Shown here piece by piece: positions 60,527-64,000 of a DNA stretch of 64,000 bases (within the stretch, counting starts at the first letter, position 1; every line of letters starts with the position of its first letter). The stretch is from contig JAQFVV010006310.1 in NCBI GenBank assembly GCA_028023455.1, positions 3,412,001 through 3,476,000 of the forward strand. Direction: 5' to 3'. The notes beneath the pieces are model-generated. The model had not been told where the DNA came from. It searched no databases and saw nothing but the letters and a program-made list of their open reading frames with translations. Origin of the DNA: Epiperipatus broadwayi (Eukaryota > Onychophora > Udeonychophora > Euonychophora > Peripatidae). A program made the position numbers and the translations under genes.

Positions 60527-60605
60527 TCATAAGTTCAAGCATTAGAAGTGACAGAGTAAGTTCTGTGATCCATGGAATTTGAACTCTAAAGTTATTACTG
60601 CATTA
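60490..60605 (-). mobile_element. tRNA-like SINE copy
   Basis: Reverse complement reads GTAATGCAGTAATAACTTTA, GAGTTCAAATTCCATGGATC (B-box-like GTTCAAATTCC), ACAGAACTTACTCTGTCACTT...GAACTCCCAAGCAATAAAGTC. It is the best-preserved copy and defines the family used for the calls at 420, 9,295, 18,765 and 33,748. Confidence 0.6.
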
Positions 60606-60629
60606 CATCACAGGATAAAAATTAGTCAA

Positions 60630-61675
60630 ATAGTTTGTTATATAAGAACTCATAAGAAATTTGAACCTGGGAAATGATGACTTGAGCCCTAAAATCCACC
60701 ATTCTCACTGAATTAAACCAAGAAAATTGATTCTGTCATTAGCAAATGACAATCCTTCAAGAAAATACCATTTGTAAGTTTATCAAAATTGGCATGTACT
60801 TGATGGTATATAATTCATTCTAAAAGTAATGTAAAAGTTAATTATTGTATAATTTTAAATATGACATGCTACACTTAAAGAATCAAATTATTTGATCATA
60901 CCATTATTTTCACCAGAGAACATAAGCTTGATTATAAATGGAATATTATAAAATTCCCATTCCGGATTCATTTCTGGCTTTTTCCAATGAAGATTAGGAT
61001 TCAAAACTAGATCTAATGCAGCTACCTTTTAGTTTTTTGCATTAATTCAAGCTAAAAACTATTTTTTATTTTAAAAACTGTACTATTTGATGTCTATTGT
61101 TATTCAAGCTTACAACTGATGGCACTAAAGAAAAGTGAAAATAACTGAGTGTTAGTATTCATTCATTTTATATTTAAAATCCAAAGCGCATGTGCAACAG
61201 TTTAATGTTGTTTAAATATTATTGTTCTTAGAAGTATAAGTGATATGTTGTTGGTAGTAATCTTTACAGCCAAAGAATAATTATTATGGATTTGAAGCCT
61301 CTAAAATATATTAAAACTGATGTTATATTAGATCTACATTTCTATCCAAGTGAATTGAGGCACAGCTTAAATTTTTTAAATTTCAATATATTAGCTTGAA
61401 TAGTATAAAGAAGCAAAAGTTTGATACTAGGTTAGATGATTTGGTTTCAGCTTTGAACCTTAGTCTTCAATGGTAAAGACAAATATAGTGCTCAATAATT
61501 TCTCAAGTTTCCAATAGATAGCTCTAGAATAAGATGAAAATAATGACTTTTGGAAGCATGAAGTCATGTAATGTTGTTAATATTGATAGTCTAACCATTT
61601 CCAAATATTAATTATCTGTCAAAGGCAAATTTAGCTAGTAAATCTTAAGATCATTATGAATAATGATATTTTAAA
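60630..61675. other. Intergenic, no gene
   Basis: AT-rich. AAGCTTACAACTGATGGCAC near 61,110 is a diverged copy of a phrase in the foldback repeat at 1.8-2.1 kb. Nothing else seen. Confidence 0.5.
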
Positions 61676-61679
61676 ACTG

Positions 61680-61870
61680 TAAAGAATGGAACATAATACT
61701 TGGGGGGATGACATTAGAAAATGTGTTAAAAAGAGCAAAAAAAAAAAAATGAGAAAATTATTATTTAAAAAAAGAACTTGGATAGGGCATGTATTCTGGA
61801 ACAAGAAAATTATGGAAGATAAGTTGGAATGGACTATAGAAAAAAGAGATAGATAATTAAATGAGCCTTT
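61680..61870 (+). pseudogene. LINE C-terminal relic
   Basis: Reads KMRKLLFKKRTWIGHVFWNK and then MEDKLEWTIEKR, matching the WxGHxxR...WTIE block at the end of LINE proteins (WSWAGHIARR...RWTIEIL in the intact RTE here). About 35 codons survive. Confidence 0.55.
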
Positions 61871-64000
61871 ACATGAAGAATTACATCTATAAAAATATGA
61901 TTCGCATTTGTTAGTAACATTCTTGTATTGTGTATCATAATATCTCAACTTTTTAAGCAAAAGACAAGTCTTAAATAATACAGTTATGAAGAAACATTCA
62001 TTTATGATTAGAGCTTTAATAATTTATCATTATTAGTAATATTCTCTTAACAATATCAATATGACATAGAATTACATCATGTTTTCATAGTTACATTATA
62101 ACAAAAAATACAATTTACTCAAAATAACAAATGATGGTATAACATCTAATTACAATATTCTGTAAATGGCAAGCTTTTTTTTTTTAATTGGGTAATAACA
62201 TAGTATAGACTTATTTATTTAATCTATTGACTAGCCTTAAAAAGTTTAAATTTCAAATAAACATTCCACATAAATTTTCATGCAAAAAATGCACAAATTA
62301 CAAGATTTTTCAAAAATGTGAATTATTTACAAATGGTGTAATTACATATATCATCAATGCTATTATATTTATCTTTTGGGATAATGCAGTTTTCAAATTA
62401 TTATGTGATATTAAATAGTATGTGAGATGACACACTTAAAAATTATTATGGATTTGTCAAACATTAATGTAGATAATTTAAAGTTCAACAAAACATTGTG
62501 AATGTGTTAATATTTGTAAAATTCATGTCATTAATAGTTTACATTAATGCCATGAGATACTGAAGCTTAGAAATCAATAAGATTCATACATACTAATGCG
62601 GAAATGATATGTGGTATTAAATCTCATAAAATTAAGAAAAGGTACACAACATTAGGTAATATAAAATTTTATTTTACAGATAAAAATATATACAAATATT
62701 TGATATATACACACTTTATTAAAAAAGACAAATTACAATAAGGCAATGTGACAAAACATGACATAATAAAAAATTCCACAGAATAAAAAAAAATTGCTGA
62801 TATGTTCATTCTACTATTTGTCATACCTATAACTCAAAGTTTCAGACATTTTAAATTTAAAAAAAAAACGTTTACAATAGCATTTTCTCAAACTTTTTTT
62901 ATTTTTTAAATAATAGTAATAATAAAACATTTTAAAATATGTTTTTATTCCCACACCATCAATATAAATTATTAACTTTTCTTGGAATATTTTATTTGCA
63001 GATGCACTTATTTAGAAATTGCATCACAAAATTGTTGAGATTATGCTTATCAAATACTTTTTTTTTTTCTGTAGAAGTTTGGTTACCTCTGGAGTCCTGT
63101 AAGAGGTAGAAGTGGTCAGTTTTGCTTGAGAAATTCTTAAAAAAAAATTTTCATAAGTTCAAGTCACACTGAGCACAACAGTGACAAAATTCAAAATTTC
63201 CAAATTAACTGGACAGATTGAAATTATTATTTTTTCTCAGTTGAAAATCAAACCAACAAATATTCATTTGTCCTTTGTAACAAGAATCTTTATATAACAT
63301 GCTTTTCTATATAAATATAATATATTAAATAATATTTTTTACTGATGTTATTTTTTATATAATTTTAAAATTTTACAAACCTTTTTCTAATTTCTTAAAT
63401 TATACATTTTCCCCCTCTTAGAATAGTATGTAAATAAATGTTTATTAATTTTTTAAATTTTTATGTAAATATAAAATGCTTTTTAGAAAACTTTAGTTAC
63501 ATACTAATATTAGATCAACATTAAATCTATATGCAATATACAAATTTAAAATATAAATTATTGAGACCAGCCAGCAGACTCAATCGATGATTAGAATAAA
63601 TTATTTGAGCTACATCAAAGTTTATTTTAAATTTATAAAATTATATCTATTTTAAAATGAAATATGCTAATTTAAGCACTGTCTGTTTTTGAGCTATAAA
63701 ATTAATTACCTAAGATTATCTTAATTTAATTAATCTCTTCAATTGTGAAATTCAATTACAAATATCTAAAAGTCAGTTGAAATTGAGAATCAATCTTATT
63801 TAAGAAATCAATTCTGAGTAATAAGCATGTTGCAAACAACTTGTGCACTTTGATGTACCATTACAGGCACAGAGATTCTCAACATTCTTCATTTTTACTA
63901 TCTATATGTTACCAAAGTCATCATTTCTAGATCTTAAACAGATAGTCTCAACAAATTTTCTACTAAGGATATACTGACAAGAAAGAATTCTTGTTTTGAA
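61871..64000. other. Intergenic right edge, nothing recognised
   Basis: Very AT-rich. Short ORFs carry no family motif, and I see no exon of a neighbouring gene. Confidence 0.5.

Noticed and set aside
62960-63120. Plus-strand TTTTATTTGCAG followed by an ATG, like a 3' splice site
   Set aside because: No conserved protein motif and no matching donor or neighbouring exon; AT-rich chance match.

Overview
This is a eukaryotic, strongly AT-rich window from an animal genome, almost certainly an invertebrate. It has no bacterial features, long introns with GT-AG borders, and abundant non-LTR and Penelope-like retroelements. The phylum cannot be fixed from the sequence alone.

The only cellular gene I can support is a minus-strand orthologue of general transcription factor IIB (GTF2B). 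It occupies positions 1 to 35,415. Nine coding exons are visible: the first carries only 14 coding bases and the ninth ends at position 2544. They encode 270 residues from the initiator methionine, through the zinc ribbon, into the second cyclin-like repeat. The last roughly 45 residues must lie beyond position 1. Two introns are very long (12.3 kb and 9.3 kb) and hold most of the older transposon debris.

From 35.4 kb to the right edge I find no other cellular gene. This part is a transposon landscape. (1) A full-length RTE-clade LINE (52,236-55,539) has an uninterrupted 985-codon endonuclease/RT ORF, a CAT-repeat tail and a 10-bp target-site duplication. (2) Several Penelope-like elements (PLEs) encode RT plus a GIY-YIG endonuclease. 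Three loci are built as inverted (foldback) structures. The largest, 43,787-49,383, is bounded by a 14-bp direct repeat and has a second, 5'-truncated LINE inserted into one arm, bounded by a 15-bp repeat. The intact opposite arm supplies the empty-site sequence. A second, small palindrome (58,113-59,412), also bounded by a 14-bp direct repeat, consists of two head-to-head GIY-YIG fragments without RT. (3) There are decayed RTE and other LINE pieces, one dead hAT transposase with a BED-finger remnant, foldback MITEs, and a tRNA-like SINE family in several copies.

Most interesting as possible under-described biology: the repeated palindromic PLE architecture with 14-bp target duplications, a conserved CTGAAGA...GAAA motif near PLE 3' ends that resembles a hammerhead ribozyme core, and small foldback repeats carrying RNA polymerase III box-like motifs. 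All are read by eye and need alignment or folding to confirm.
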